NCBI GenBank assembly: GCA_026418955.1
Contig: JAOAAI010000215.1
Span: 1 to 8,187, forward strand
DNA length: 8,187 nucleotides
Source of the DNA: Candidatus Goldiibacteriota bacterium
Lineage (GTDB): Bacteria; Oederibacteriota; PGYV01; DSYL01
Direction of reading: 5' to 3'
A program made the position numbers and the translations under genes. Below are positions 1 to 7,263 of this stretch, in pieces. The stretch's first letter is position 1, and each line of letters starts with the position of its first letter. Under the pieces are notes generated by a model that made no database searches, had not been told where the DNA came from, and saw only the letters and a list, made by a program, of their open reading frames with translations.

Positions 1-1424
1 GTATATAAGTCTATTTTTGAAATGATAAAGTCTGGATATAAGCCTATAAAAAAAATTATAAAAATAATTGGTAAAACATATAACCATTCAATTAATGTTA
101 GGTCATTTAATTGTAAAAAATTATTTTTATTTATTTTACCAAAAAATATTTTTTCAGAAAGAATTAACATATATACTGCTCCTATTATAATTCCTATAAT
201 TGCTAGCAATGCAAGAGTTTTATGTGTTTTAAATGTTCCTGTTATTGTAAGTATTTCTCCTACAAAACCGTTTGTTGTTGGGAAACCGATAGATGAGAGA
301 AGTATTATTATAAAAAAAGTTGAGTAAAATGGCATTACTTTAAATATTCCCCCATAATCATATATTAATCTTGTGTGTGTTCTTTCATAAATTATTCCGA
401 CAGCTAAAAATAATGCTCCAGTTGAAATTCCATGATTTATCATTTGTAATATAGCTCCATTTATAGCAGTATGATTTAAAGAAAAAATACCTAAAGTTAC
501 AAGCCCCATATGACTTATTGAAGAATAAGCTATTAATTTTTTTATATCTGTTTGTAACCATGCCATAAGTCCAGCGTATATTATTGCAATTGTTGATATT
601 AAGGAGATGAAATATGAGTATTTATATGAAAGATCTGGAAAAGTTGGCAATAAGAATCTTAAAAAACCATAACCTCCCATTTTTAATAAAATACCTGCTA
701 GAATCACACTTGCTCCAGTTGGTGCTTCTACATGAGCATCAGGCAGCCATGTGTGAAAAGGTATTAGAGGAGTTTTGACCGCAAATGCAATAAAAAATGA
801 AATAAAAACAAATATCCTAATATTTCCTGAAAGTGTATTTTTGGAGTATTCAATTATTTCAAAACTCGGATTTCCATTTGCCTTAAGATTAAAATATATT
901 ACTATTATACCTATTAAAAAAAGTATACTTGCTGACATTGTATATATGAAGAATTTTAGCGAGGCATAAACCCTATTATCTCCTCCCCATATTCCTATAA
1001 TGAAATACATTGGGATAAGTATCATTTCCCAAAAAATGTAAAACATTAAAGCATCTATAGATATAAAAACTCCTATCATTGAAAAATGTAGAATTGTAAG
1101 CCAAAAGTAATATTTTTTTATTTTGTATTTAATATTTGAATATGAAGAAAGAATTACAATTGGCATTAGAAAGTTTGTAAGTAAAAGCATAACTATGCTA
1201 AGATTATCTGCAAAAAGATGTAAATTTATGTTGATAAATGGTAGCCACACATATTTTTCTTCATAAACATTTTGAGTATTATTTAGTATGAGTTTTATAG
1301 TTATTAAAAACAAAAGTATTGAGGATATTAGAGAGATAAATTTAATCAAACTTTCTCTTTTGATTATTAGAATTAGTATTGCTGTAATTACAGGAATAAA
1401 AAGCATTGTAGTTAAAATTTGCAT
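1..1424 (-). CDS. nuoM: NADH-quinone oxidoreductase subunit M, 3' end cut by window edge
   Basis: Antiporter-like proton-pumping subunit of the complex I membrane arm. The frame is open from the ATG at 1422-1424 to the left edge, giving 474 codons; the family is usually about 490-510 residues, so only a short C-terminal piece is missing. My own translation shows FYIFWEMILIPMYF with the channel Glu at residue 133, VKTPLIPFHTWLPDAHVEAPTG with Lys217, GILLKMGGYG with Lys248, KKLIAYSSISHMG, and INHGISTGALFL followed by YERTHTR. The Lys217-Lys248 spacing of 31 equals that of the E. coli channel lysines K234 and K265, from memory. HVEAPTG and INHGISTGALFL separate NuoM from NuoL and NuoN. The start is set by an AAGGAG nine bases upstream and by the fit to the family N-terminus. 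It begins one base after the nuoL stop. About 14 membrane segments are expected from the family. The identification is firm. Confidence 0.97.
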   Translation of the reverse strand, partial: MQILTTMLFIPVITAILILIIKRESLIKFISLISSILLFLITIKLILNNTQNVYEEKYVWLPFININLHLFADNLSIVMLLLTNFLMPIVILSSYSNIKYKIKKYYFWLTILHFSMIGVFISIDALMFYIFWEMILIPMYFIIGIWGGDNRVYASLKFFIYTMSASILFLIGIIVIYFNLKANGNPSFEIIEYSKNTLSGNIRIFVFISFFIAFAVKTPLIPFHTWLPDAHVEAPTGASVILAGILLKMGGYGFLRFLLPTFPDLSYKYSYFISLISTIAIIYAGLMAWLQTDIKKLIAYSSISHMGLVTLGIFSLNHTAINGAILQMINHGISTGALFLAVGIIYERTHTRLIYDYGGIFKVMPFYSTFFIIILLSSIGFPTTNGFVGEILTITGTFKTHKTLALLAIIGIIIGAVYMLILSEKIFFGKINKNNFLQLNDLTLIEWLYVLPIIFIIFFIGLYPDFIISKIDLY

Positions 1425-1425
1425 T

Positions 1426-3297
1426 TTATTTTACTCCTTTAATAAAAATAAATATTATAAATGCGGACAATGTTAATAATAAGTATGTAACATAAAAATG
1501 TGTATTTGAATTTTCCATCTTTGAAGTTTTTTTTGAAATTGAAATAAACAAAGAACCTAATCCTTCTATTAATATGTTGTCAATTAATTTTCTGTCTATA
1601 TATTTGAAAACTAGATATGCAAATTTAGTTAATGGCTTTATTATAAGTTTTTCATACATTTCATCAACATAAAATTTATTATATACCAAGTTAGATAGAA
1701 TTTTAAGTTTTATGTTTAAATTTTTTGTGTATATTAGATAAGATGATACAACACCAAAACTCATAAAAAAAATAGGAGCATATTTTATTAAATGTGGCAA
1801 ATCTATATCATATTTTTTAGTTTCTAAAAATTCAAAAAAATTTTTCCCGAAATATCCACTTGTAAGTGAGAATAAGGCAAGAATATATAAAGGAAAAATC
1901 ATGATTTTATCAGGTTTATGGTGTAAATGAATATGTTTATTGTTTTTTTTAATAAATACTATAACAAACATTCTTGTCATATAGAAGGCTGTCAAAAAAA
2001 CTACAATTAATGAAATAAACCATACTGTTTTATTACCAGAAAGATATATATATTCAATTATTAAATCTTTACTATAATATCCACTGGTATAAGGAAAACC
2101 TATTATTGCAAGTGAACCTATGAGGGTTATATAAAATATATTTTTTAAGTTATTTTTTAAATCACCCATTTTAAATATATCTTGTACTCCTCCAAGTGAA
2201 TGTATTATTGCACCAGCAGAAAGAAACAATAATGCTTTAAAGAATGCATGAGTTGTAAGATGGAACATACTAGCTTGATAATTTCCTGAAGCTAGTCCCA
2301 TAAACATATATCCAAGCTGACTAATAGTAGAATAGGCTAATATCTTTTTTATATCTTTTTGTCCTATTGCAATAATTGCTGAAATGAGTGAAGTAATAGC
2401 TGATACCCATATAATTATATTCATAATTAATGTAGAATAGCTATATAAAACAAAAAGTCTGGCTATTAAATATATTCCTGCTGTAACCATAGTAGCTGCG
2501 TGGATTAATGCTGATACAGGAGTTGGTCCTGCCATAGCATCTGGGAGCCAAACGTATAATGGGAATTGAGCTGATTTTCCACATGCTGCTAAAAATAAAA
2601 AAAATGTTATTAGAAAAACTGAAGGGATACCAAGAATTGTAGAATTAATCAAATATGAAATATTCCTATTTAATTCTATATATGATAATTCATAAATTCC
2701 TGCACTTGAAAGCAAGAAATAACAGATAACAATTGCTGCTATAAAAAAAGCATCTCCAATTCTATTTACAATAAATGCTTTTTTAGCCGCTTTTGAGTTT
2801 TCTATATTTTCATACCAAAATCCTATTAACAAATATGAACACAAACCTACCCCCTCCCAACCAAAAAAAGTTATTATTAAATTATCACTAAGCACAAGAA
2901 GCAGCATGAAAAATATGAACAAATTAAGATAAGAAAAAAAGCGTTTAAAGTCTTTATCTTTTCTCATATAGGAAATAGAATATACATGAATTAAAAAACC
3001 TATTCCTGTTACTATTAATGTCATTATTGCGGATAAAGAGTCAAGATATAATTTTATTGGAATTTTTATAAAATCTTGATTTATCCACCAAAATATTGTT
3101 TGATTAATGAAGCTTTTTCCTTCTTTTTTTAGGATGATTGTGTTTAATATTGAAAAAACAAAAGATAATAGTACAGATAAAGAAGCTATTAGCGATGATA
3201 ATTTATTATTTATACATCTTGAAAATAAAAAATTTATAATAAATCCAATAAGTGGAGGTATTATAATTAAAAAAAGATATAAACCCTCGTTATTCAT
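1426..3297 (-). CDS. nuoL: NADH-quinone oxidoreductase subunit L
   Basis: Distal antiporter-like proton channel of complex I, 623 residues, a normal length for NuoL (about 610-650). Visible family motifs in order: FFGWEGVGLCSYLLIGFW with Glu148; AAKKAFIVNRIGDAFF around 170-185; CGKSAQFPLYVWLPDAMAG with Lys241; GPTPVSALIHAATMVTAG with His266; IKKILAYSTISQLGYM; THAFFKALLFLSAGA with Lys354; GGVQDIFKMGDL; and YYSKD with Lys410-Asp411. These correspond to the E. coli channel residues E144, K229, K342 and K399, from memory. The C-terminal third holds the region that in the family becomes the long lateral helix along the membrane arm, ending in a last hydrophobic segment near 605-618. The start overlaps the nuoK stop by four bases (ATGA) and has a strong AAGGAG eight bases upstream. 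Mrp antiporter or hydrogenase-4 paralogues are ruled out by motif match and operon context. Confidence 0.98.
   Translation of the reverse strand: MNNEGLYLFLIIIPPLIGFIINFLFSRCINNKLSSLIASLSVLLSFVFSILNTIILKKEGKSFINQTIFWWINQDFIKIPIKLYLDSLSAIMTLIVTGIGFLIHVYSISYMRKDKDFKRFFSYLNLFIFFMLLLVLSDNLIITFFGWEGVGLCSYLLIGFWYENIENSKAAKKAFIVNRIGDAFFIAAIVICYFLLSSAGIYELSYIELNRNISYLINSTILGIPSVFLITFFLFLAACGKSAQFPLYVWLPDAMAGPTPVSALIHAATMVTAGIYLIARLFVLYSYSTLIMNIIIWVSAITSLISAIIAIGQKDIKKILAYSTISQLGYMFMGLASGNYQASMFHLTTHAFFKALLFLSAGAIIHSLGGVQDIFKMGDLKNNLKNIFYITLIGSLAIIGFPYTSGYYSKDLIIEYIYLSGNKTVWFISLIVVFLTAFYMTRMFVIVFIKKNNKHIHLHHKPDKIMIFPLYILALFSLTSGYFGKNFFEFLETKKYDIDLPHLIKYAPIFFMSFGVVSSYLIYTKNLNIKLKILSNLVYNKFYVDEMYEKLIIKPLTKFAYLVFKYIDRKLIDNILIEGLGSLFISISKKTSKMENSNTHFYVTYLLLTLSAFIIFIFIKGVK
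1434..1439 (-). promoter_or_regulatory. Ribosome binding site of nuoM
   Basis: The minus strand reads AAGGAG nine bases before the ATG at 1422-1424, inside the last codons of nuoL. This strong site fixes the nuoM start and gives nuoM its own initiation signal in addition to coupling with nuoL. Confidence 0.8.
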
Positions 3298-3596
3298 TTA
3301 AATATCTCCTTTATTTTATTTAAAATATCGGAATCAACAGTATTTTCAATTTTTGATACAGTAATTAAAATTGCAAGTCCAATACCTACTTCTGCTGCTG
3401 CAATGGTGATTGTTATCATAAATAGAATAAGAAGATCATAATTTAAAGTTTTATATAGAGTTCTAATAAGAGCTATATTTAAAGCATTTAATGATAGCTC
3501 TATAGAGATAAACATCATTAAAATATTTGATGACTTAAAGAAATTTATTAAAGATAGAGAAAATATCAAAGCACAAAAAATATATACTAAATCCAT
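3294..3596 (-). CDS. nuoK: NADH-quinone oxidoreductase subunit K
   Basis: Small membrane subunit (100 residues, exactly the family size, three transmembrane helices) homologous to MrpC and mitochondrial ND4L. It forms part of the charged axis linking the quinone site to the antiporter subunits. Two buried glutamates can be placed: Glu33 in MMFISIELSLNALNIALI and Glu69 in ITIAAAEVGIGLAILI. Their spacing of 36 residues matches E. coli E36/E72, from memory. The gene starts with ATG overlapping the last base of the nuoJ TAA stop, with an AAGGAG five bases upstream, and ends in TGA inside the nuoL start. These overlaps suggest coupled translation with both neighbours. Nothing is missing. Confidence 0.97.
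   Translation of the reverse strand: MDLVYIFCALIFSLSLINFFKSSNILMMFISIELSLNALNIALIRTLYKTLNYDLLILFMITITIAAAEVGIGLAILITVSKIENTVDSDILNKIKEIFK
3306..3311 (-). promoter_or_regulatory. Ribosome binding site of nuoL
   Basis: AAGGAG on the minus strand, eight bases before the nuoL ATG (3295-3297) and inside the 3' end of nuoK. It supports this start, which overlaps the nuoK TGA in an ATGA arrangement. Confidence 0.8.
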
Positions 3597-4084
3597 TAGT
3601 TCTCCTTTTTTAAATAGTTAACTGTCCCTATTATTGCTGCAATAAGCATTAATGATATAATTTCAACTAGTATAAAATTTTTATTGAAAATTATATCTGT
3701 AAGCGTTAAGTAATTTATATTATTGTTTTGAGTTATAATATCATTTAATTTTATATGTTTGAATATTATAAAAATTAAAGCTGAAAAGATAATTGAAATT
3801 AGAAATGGTAGAAATCTTTTTGATAATTTTTGTTTGTAAACAGTAGGTTGAATTATCTTAATTGAGATTAAAAATAATATTATAATTGCTCCAGTATATG
3901 TTATCAAATATAAAATTGCTAAAAATTTAAATCCCATTAAAGCAAAAATTGTTGCAGAAAATAAAAATATTAAAAATGTATATGCTACTATTGTTATTAT
4001 ATTTTTAGAAAATAAAATCAAAATTTGAATGATTAAAATGATTGAAAGTATAATTAGAACTAATAATTCAATAATTTCATTCAT
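3596..4084 (-). CDS. nuoJ: NADH-quinone oxidoreductase subunit J
   Basis: Membrane subunit of 162 residues, homologous to mitochondrial ND6, expected to have five transmembrane helices. The family signature lies at about residues 51-72, GFKFLAILYLITYTGAIIILF, and corresponds to the third helix, where a Tyr-x-Gly (Tyr63, Gly65 here) forms the pi-bulge involved in conformational coupling. Four further hydrophobic stretches lie at about 5-25, 30-50, 91-108 and 138-156. Beyond the signature helix the sequence is only weakly conserved, as is usual for NuoJ, so position between nuoI and nuoK carries part of the assignment. Lys53 and Lys76 near the ends of the signature helix are unusual-looking substitutions. 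The ATG overlaps the nuoI end by eight bases and is preceded by AGAAGGG at a six-base spacing. Confidence 0.93.
   Translation of the reverse strand: MNEIIELLVLIILSIILIIQILILFSKNIITIVAYTFLIFLFSATIFALMGFKFLAILYLITYTGAIIILFLISIKIIQPTVYKQKLSKRFLPFLISIIFSALIFIIFKHIKLNDIITQNNNINYLTLTDIIFNKNFILVEIISLMLIAAIIGTVNYLKKEN
3602..3607 (-). promoter_or_regulatory. Ribosome binding site of nuoK
   Basis: AAGGAG on the minus strand, five bases before the nuoK ATG at 3594-3596, inside the last codons of nuoJ. It is short-spaced but strong. Confidence 0.78.
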
Positions 4085-4655
4085 ATTTTTCCCTTCTAAA
4101 TATTAAGGAATTTGATGCTCCTAATTCTGAAATTTTCTCATTTTCTAAATTTAAAAATAATTCTTTTTTTGTATAAAATAAACCACCTAACGATTTGTTT
4201 AAAAATCTATTATATGATCCACCTTCAAAAATGCCTTTATCCATACTTATTGCATCTTCCGGACATGCTTCAACGCATAAACCACACATTACACATTTTG
4301 ATAGATCTATATTGAATATTTTTGGGGCCTTTTCAATTATTGATTCTACTTCTTCTGCTTCAATATAAATACATTTTGCAGGACATATTGTTGAGCATAA
4401 CATACATGCTACGCACTTAGGAGTTCCATCATGTCTTAATTTAATTCTATGATTTGATTTTAATTTTGCTACACCTAAAACAGGTATTTTTTCTTCAGGA
4501 TATCTTATTGTGATTATTTTTTTGTTAGTAAACATTTTAAAAAGATTTGAAAAAAAGTGTTTGAAAGTTATCACAAAACCTTTTAATACTTCAATTATGT
4601 ATATTTTTTCAATAAAGTTTAAATCTTTTATTTTTATATATTTTGTTCTTATCAT
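4077..4655 (-). CDS. nuoI: NADH-quinone oxidoreductase subunit I (two 4Fe-4S ferredoxin)
   Basis: Peripheral-arm ferredoxin-like subunit, 192 residues, that passes electrons through clusters N6a and N6b towards the terminal N2 cluster of NuoB. Two CxxCxxCxxxCP motifs are complete: Cys81, 84, 87, 91 (with a further Cys95 in CPAKC) and Cys121, 124, 127, 131. The N-terminal 45 residues hold the amphipathic membrane-anchoring helix region (LKGFVITFKHFFSNLFK), followed by the family motif RYPEEK. Extra C-terminal residues after about 165 make it a little longer than the 160-180 residues of many homologues. The ATG overlaps the last base of the nuoH TAA stop and has AAGGA seven bases upstream. It stops with TGA inside nuoJ. 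Identification is certain. Confidence 0.97.
   Translation of the reverse strand: MIRTKYIKIKDLNFIEKIYIIEVLKGFVITFKHFFSNLFKMFTNKKIITIRYPEEKIPVLGVAKLKSNHRIKLRHDGTPKCVACMLCSTICPAKCIYIEAEEVESIIEKAPKIFNIDLSKCVMCGLCVEACPEDAISMDKGIFEGGSYNRFLNKSLGGLFYTKKELFLNLENEKISELGASNSLIFRREKYE
4091..4097 (-). promoter_or_regulatory. Ribosome binding site of nuoJ
   Basis: AGAAGGG on the minus strand, six bases before the nuoJ ATG at 4082-4084 and within nuoI. It selects this ATG and therefore the eight-base overlap with nuoI. Confidence 0.72.
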
Positions 4656-5797
4656 TAAATTATCCTTATTAAAATTGCAGTAAAAATAATATTAGCTATT
4701 GATAGAGGTAAAATATACTCCCAAGAAAGCCTAAGTATCTGATCAAATCTAAAACGTGGTAAAGTCCATCTAGTAAATATTATTATGAATGAAACTAAAA
4801 AAACTTTTATGATAAATGAGATTAGTTCAAGTAAATAAACTATTTTACTATCTATTTCTAAAACAAAATTAAATATTTTAAAACCATAATCTTTTAAAAA
4901 AGGAACATTCCAACCACCAAGAAAAAAGATTGTTATTAGCATAGAGAAAAATATTATTTCGATATATTCTGCAAACATAAATGCTCCAAATCTCATAGAA
5001 CTATATTCAGTGAAATAACCTATTATTTCACTTTCCCCTTCCACCACGTCGAAAGGAATTCTTTTGTTTTCACATAATGCAGCTGTAAAAAAGAAAATAA
5101 AAGCAAAAGGCTGAAGAATTATTCCCCAATTAGGTATAATTCCAAAAAACATATCTGATTGCTTTTCAACTAGATCATGTAATGTAGAAGGTGTATATAT
5201 TAAGATTATAGGTAATAAAGAAATTAAAGTAATTACTTCGTATGATATTAATTGAGCTATTGCCCTCATAGAACCGAGTATTCCCCATGAATTTGCTGAA
5301 AAAACCCCACCCATAAAAACTCCATATATAGCAAGTGATGATAATGCTATTATCAAAAAAATAGCAATATCAGTCTCTATCAATATTAATTTTATTTTAT
5401 GATCTAATATTTGGATATAGTTTCCGAATGGAATGAAAGCAAAAACTATAAGAGATGAAAATACAGTAATTATTGGAGCCAGACTAAACATAAATTTATT
5501 AGCATTTTTAGGTATAAAATCTTCTTTCATTATAATTTTAATTCCATCTGCAATTGGATGAAAAAGTCCCCATAATCTAAATTTCCATATATTTGCTTTT
5601 TCTGGTCCAACTCTATCTTGTATTAAAGCACTTATTTTCCTTTCTAATATAGTTAGTAGGGCTGCAAATGAAAAAATACCAAAATAAAGAATAAACATTT
5701 TTATAATAAATTCAATTATAACTTGATAATTTAATAAAAAATAGTTTTTTAATTCTCCTAAATTTTTTAATATTAATTCTTTTATGTATTCATTCAT
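4655..5797 (-). CDS. nuoH: NADH-quinone oxidoreductase subunit H
   Basis: Membrane subunit (380 residues; homologous to mitochondrial ND1) that forms the quinone-binding chamber at the junction with NuoB, D and I. Conserved stretches: LERKISALIQDRVGPEKANIW at about 51-71, LFHPIADGIKIIMKEDFIP at 78-96, WGILGSMRAIAQLISYEV at 171-188, and the charged loop IPFDVVEGESEIIGYFTEYSSMRFG at 247-271, which includes Glu253, Glu255, Glu257 and Glu264. A typical C-terminal TRWTLPRFRFDQ lies at 342-352. About eight transmembrane helices are expected. It starts two bases after the nuoG stop; a stop codon lies in frame three codons upstream and the next Met is residue 34, so this ATG is the only credible start. 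The only Shine-Dalgarno-like sequence is 16 bases away, so initiation is probably coupled to nuoG translation. Confidence 0.97.
   Translation of the reverse strand: MNEYIKELILKNLGELKNYFLLNYQVIIEFIIKMFILYFGIFSFAALLTILERKISALIQDRVGPEKANIWKFRLWGLFHPIADGIKIIMKEDFIPKNANKFMFSLAPIITVFSSLIVFAFIPFGNYIQILDHKIKLILIETDIAIFLIIALSSLAIYGVFMGGVFSANSWGILGSMRAIAQLISYEVITLISLLPIILIYTPSTLHDLVEKQSDMFFGIIPNWGIILQPFAFIFFFTAALCENKRIPFDVVEGESEIIGYFTEYSSMRFGAFMFAEYIEIIFFSMLITIFFLGGWNVPFLKDYGFKIFNFVLEIDSKIVYLLELISFIIKVFLVSFIIIFTRWTLPRFRFDQILRLSWEYILPLSIANIIFTAILIRII
4663..4667 (-). promoter_or_regulatory. Ribosome binding site of nuoI
   Basis: AAGGA on the minus strand, seven bases before the nuoI ATG at 4653-4655, within the last codons of nuoH. 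It supports the start that shares one base with the nuoH stop. Confidence 0.72.
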
Positions 5798-5799
5798 AA

Positions 5800-7263
5800 T
5801 TAATTATTTGTTTCCTCTGTTTTAAAGATAAAATCTCTTTTTATACTGTCTTTTAATTTTTCTTTATCTTCAATATATATAGATGAGAGACTCATAACTT
5901 TTTTAATAAAAGAATAAAGATCTATTTTATCAACTCCTTTAACTGAAATTTTTGTTTCTCTTAGATAACCTTGCCAATTTATAAAGCTTCCTTCATTTTC
6001 AAAATATGTAGGTATTGCAATTACATTTGAATACTCGTCTAATTCCTTATAGGATATTACAACTGATTTATCAGGAGGTATTTTTAAAGTTTTTATTTCT
6101 TTTTCAAATCCTATTACAATATCAAAATCATAATTTTTAAATTCTTTTAATTTATATCTTTCAGCTATTTTTTCAACTCCATATGAATTTGGAGATGAAT
6201 CCGAATTTATTAAAATTGAATCTATTATTTTTCTTTCATTTATCTTGAAAAATGTTATATAATTAGTTTCTAAAAGTTTTGTTCCTAAATAATATAGAGA
6301 AATATTATCTTCTAATGAAAGATAATTTGATAAAATTATACAAATTTTCATTTTTGAATCTATTAATTCAGAAAAAAATCTTGCATACTTTAAAAAAACA
6401 TCATTTTTTTCAATTTCTTTATTAAACAATTTATATTTAGCTGAATTGTTTGTTTCATAATATGAAAATCTACCAAAATCACATATCCAGGTATTGGTAT
6501 AAATATTTGGATCGGGAAGAATACGGTATATTTTATTTTCGGCTTCATCAAACTGAACTTTAATTTTACACCCAGTTGCACAATGAAGACATATTGAATT
6601 TATTGTTTTTAGAAAATAAACTCTTTTTTTAAATCTAAAGTCTTTGGAAGTAAGAGCGCCCACAGGACAAATATCCACTATATTAAGTGAATAATTATTG
6701 TTAACAGTAGTGTTTGGTTTTATATCTATAAAAGAGTTATCTCCTCTTGAGTTTATAAAAAGTTCATTTGTTTTTGTAATTTCTTGTAAAAATCTTATAC
6801 ATCTTGTGCAAAGAATACATCTTTCATTATCAAGAATTATTTTTCCCAAATCAACTCTCTTTGTTTTTTTTAATTTATCTTCATAATTTATTCTGCTTTT
6901 TCTAAGTCCGTAGTTCATATAATATTCTTGTAAATAACATTCTCCAACCTGATCGCATATAGGACAGTCAAGTGGGTGATTAATTAAAAGAAATTCTAGA
7001 ACATCTTGCCTTGCTTTTTTAACTTTTTCAGATTCTGCATATATAACCATTCCATCTGTTACTTCAGTAGCACATGCAATTTGTAATTTTGGATTTTTCT
7101 CGATTTCAACAAGACATATTCTACAATTGCCGGCAATAGGCAATGCTGGATGGTAACAGTATCTTGGAATGTATATAGAATTTCTTTGAGCAACTTCCAG
7201 GATATTTTCTCCTTTATTAGCTGTTACTTCTTTACCATTTATTACTAACTTTATTTTTGACAT
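5800..7263 (-). CDS. nuoG: NADH-quinone oxidoreductase subunit G, short form
   Basis: Peripheral-arm iron-sulfur subunit that carries electrons from NuoF towards NuoI. The cluster ligands can be placed. The 2Fe-2S N1b ligands are Cys36, 47, 50 and 64. N5 uses His96 and Cys100, 103 and 109 (NHPLDCPICDQVGEC). N4 uses Cys149, 152, 155 and 199. N7 uses Cys225, 228, 232 and 261 in the molybdopterin-oxidoreductase 4Fe-4S domain (SICLHCATGC ... WICDFGRF). At 487 residues it is much shorter than E. coli NuoG (about 900) or the roughly 700-residue alphaproteobacterial and mitochondrial form. The molybdopterin-like region after about residue 262 is reduced, but FENEGSFINWQGYLRET at about 421-437 still resembles the EGTFxNxEGR motif of that domain. 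It ends with TAA directly before nuoH, so there is no sign of a frameshifted remainder. Its start overlaps nuoF by 13 bases. Confidence 0.96.
   Translation of the reverse strand: MSKIKLVINGKEVTANKGENILEVAQRNSIYIPRYCYHPALPIAGNCRICLVEIEKNPKLQIACATEVTDGMVIYAESEKVKKARQDVLEFLLINHPLDCPICDQVGECYLQEYYMNYGLRKSRINYEDKLKKTKRVDLGKIILDNERCILCTRCIRFLQEITKTNELFINSRGDNSFIDIKPNTTVNNNYSLNIVDICPVGALTSKDFRFKKRVYFLKTINSICLHCATGCKIKVQFDEAENKIYRILPDPNIYTNTWICDFGRFSYYETNNSAKYKLFNKEIEKNDVFLKYARFFSELIDSKMKICIILSNYLSLEDNISLYYLGTKLLETNYITFFKINERKIIDSILINSDSSPNSYGVEKIAERYKLKEFKNYDFDIVIGFEKEIKTLKIPPDKSVVISYKELDEYSNVIAIPTYFENEGSFINWQGYLRETKISVKGVDKIDLYSFIKKVMSLSSIYIEDKEKLKDSIKRDFIFKTEETNN
5814..5818 (-). promoter_or_regulatory. 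Remote Shine-Dalgarno-like sequence before nuoH
   Basis: AGAGG (continuing as AGAGGAAA) on the minus strand inside the end of nuoG, 16 bases from the nuoH ATG. This is farther than the usual 5-10 bases, and the bases between are A/T only apart from one C. It may act weakly, or nuoH may rely on ribosomes finishing nuoG two bases upstream. Confidence 0.4.

Noticed and set aside
1..1476. Plus-strand reading frames at 22-327, 775-969 and 1288-1476 as small genes
   Set aside because: They lie antisense to conserved nuoM and nuoL motifs, have low-complexity Ile/Lys-rich translations typical of AT-rich shadows, and resemble no family I know.
1941..1950. Homopolymer runs such as the T run near 1941-1948 as frameshift or slippage sites
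   Set aside because: The nuoL frame is intact across the run and no alternative downstream frame shows conserved sequence; long A/T runs are expected at this base composition.
1..3297. NuoL and NuoM as Mrp antiporter or hydrogenase-4/formate hydrogenlyase subunits
   Set aside because: They sit in an unbroken nuo order with NuoF, G, I and K, and carry NuoL- and NuoM-specific motifs.
3107..3301. Plus-strand frame of 64 codons opposite the nuoL start
   Set aside because: It is the complement of the N-terminal coding region of nuoL and has no ribosome binding site or family signature.
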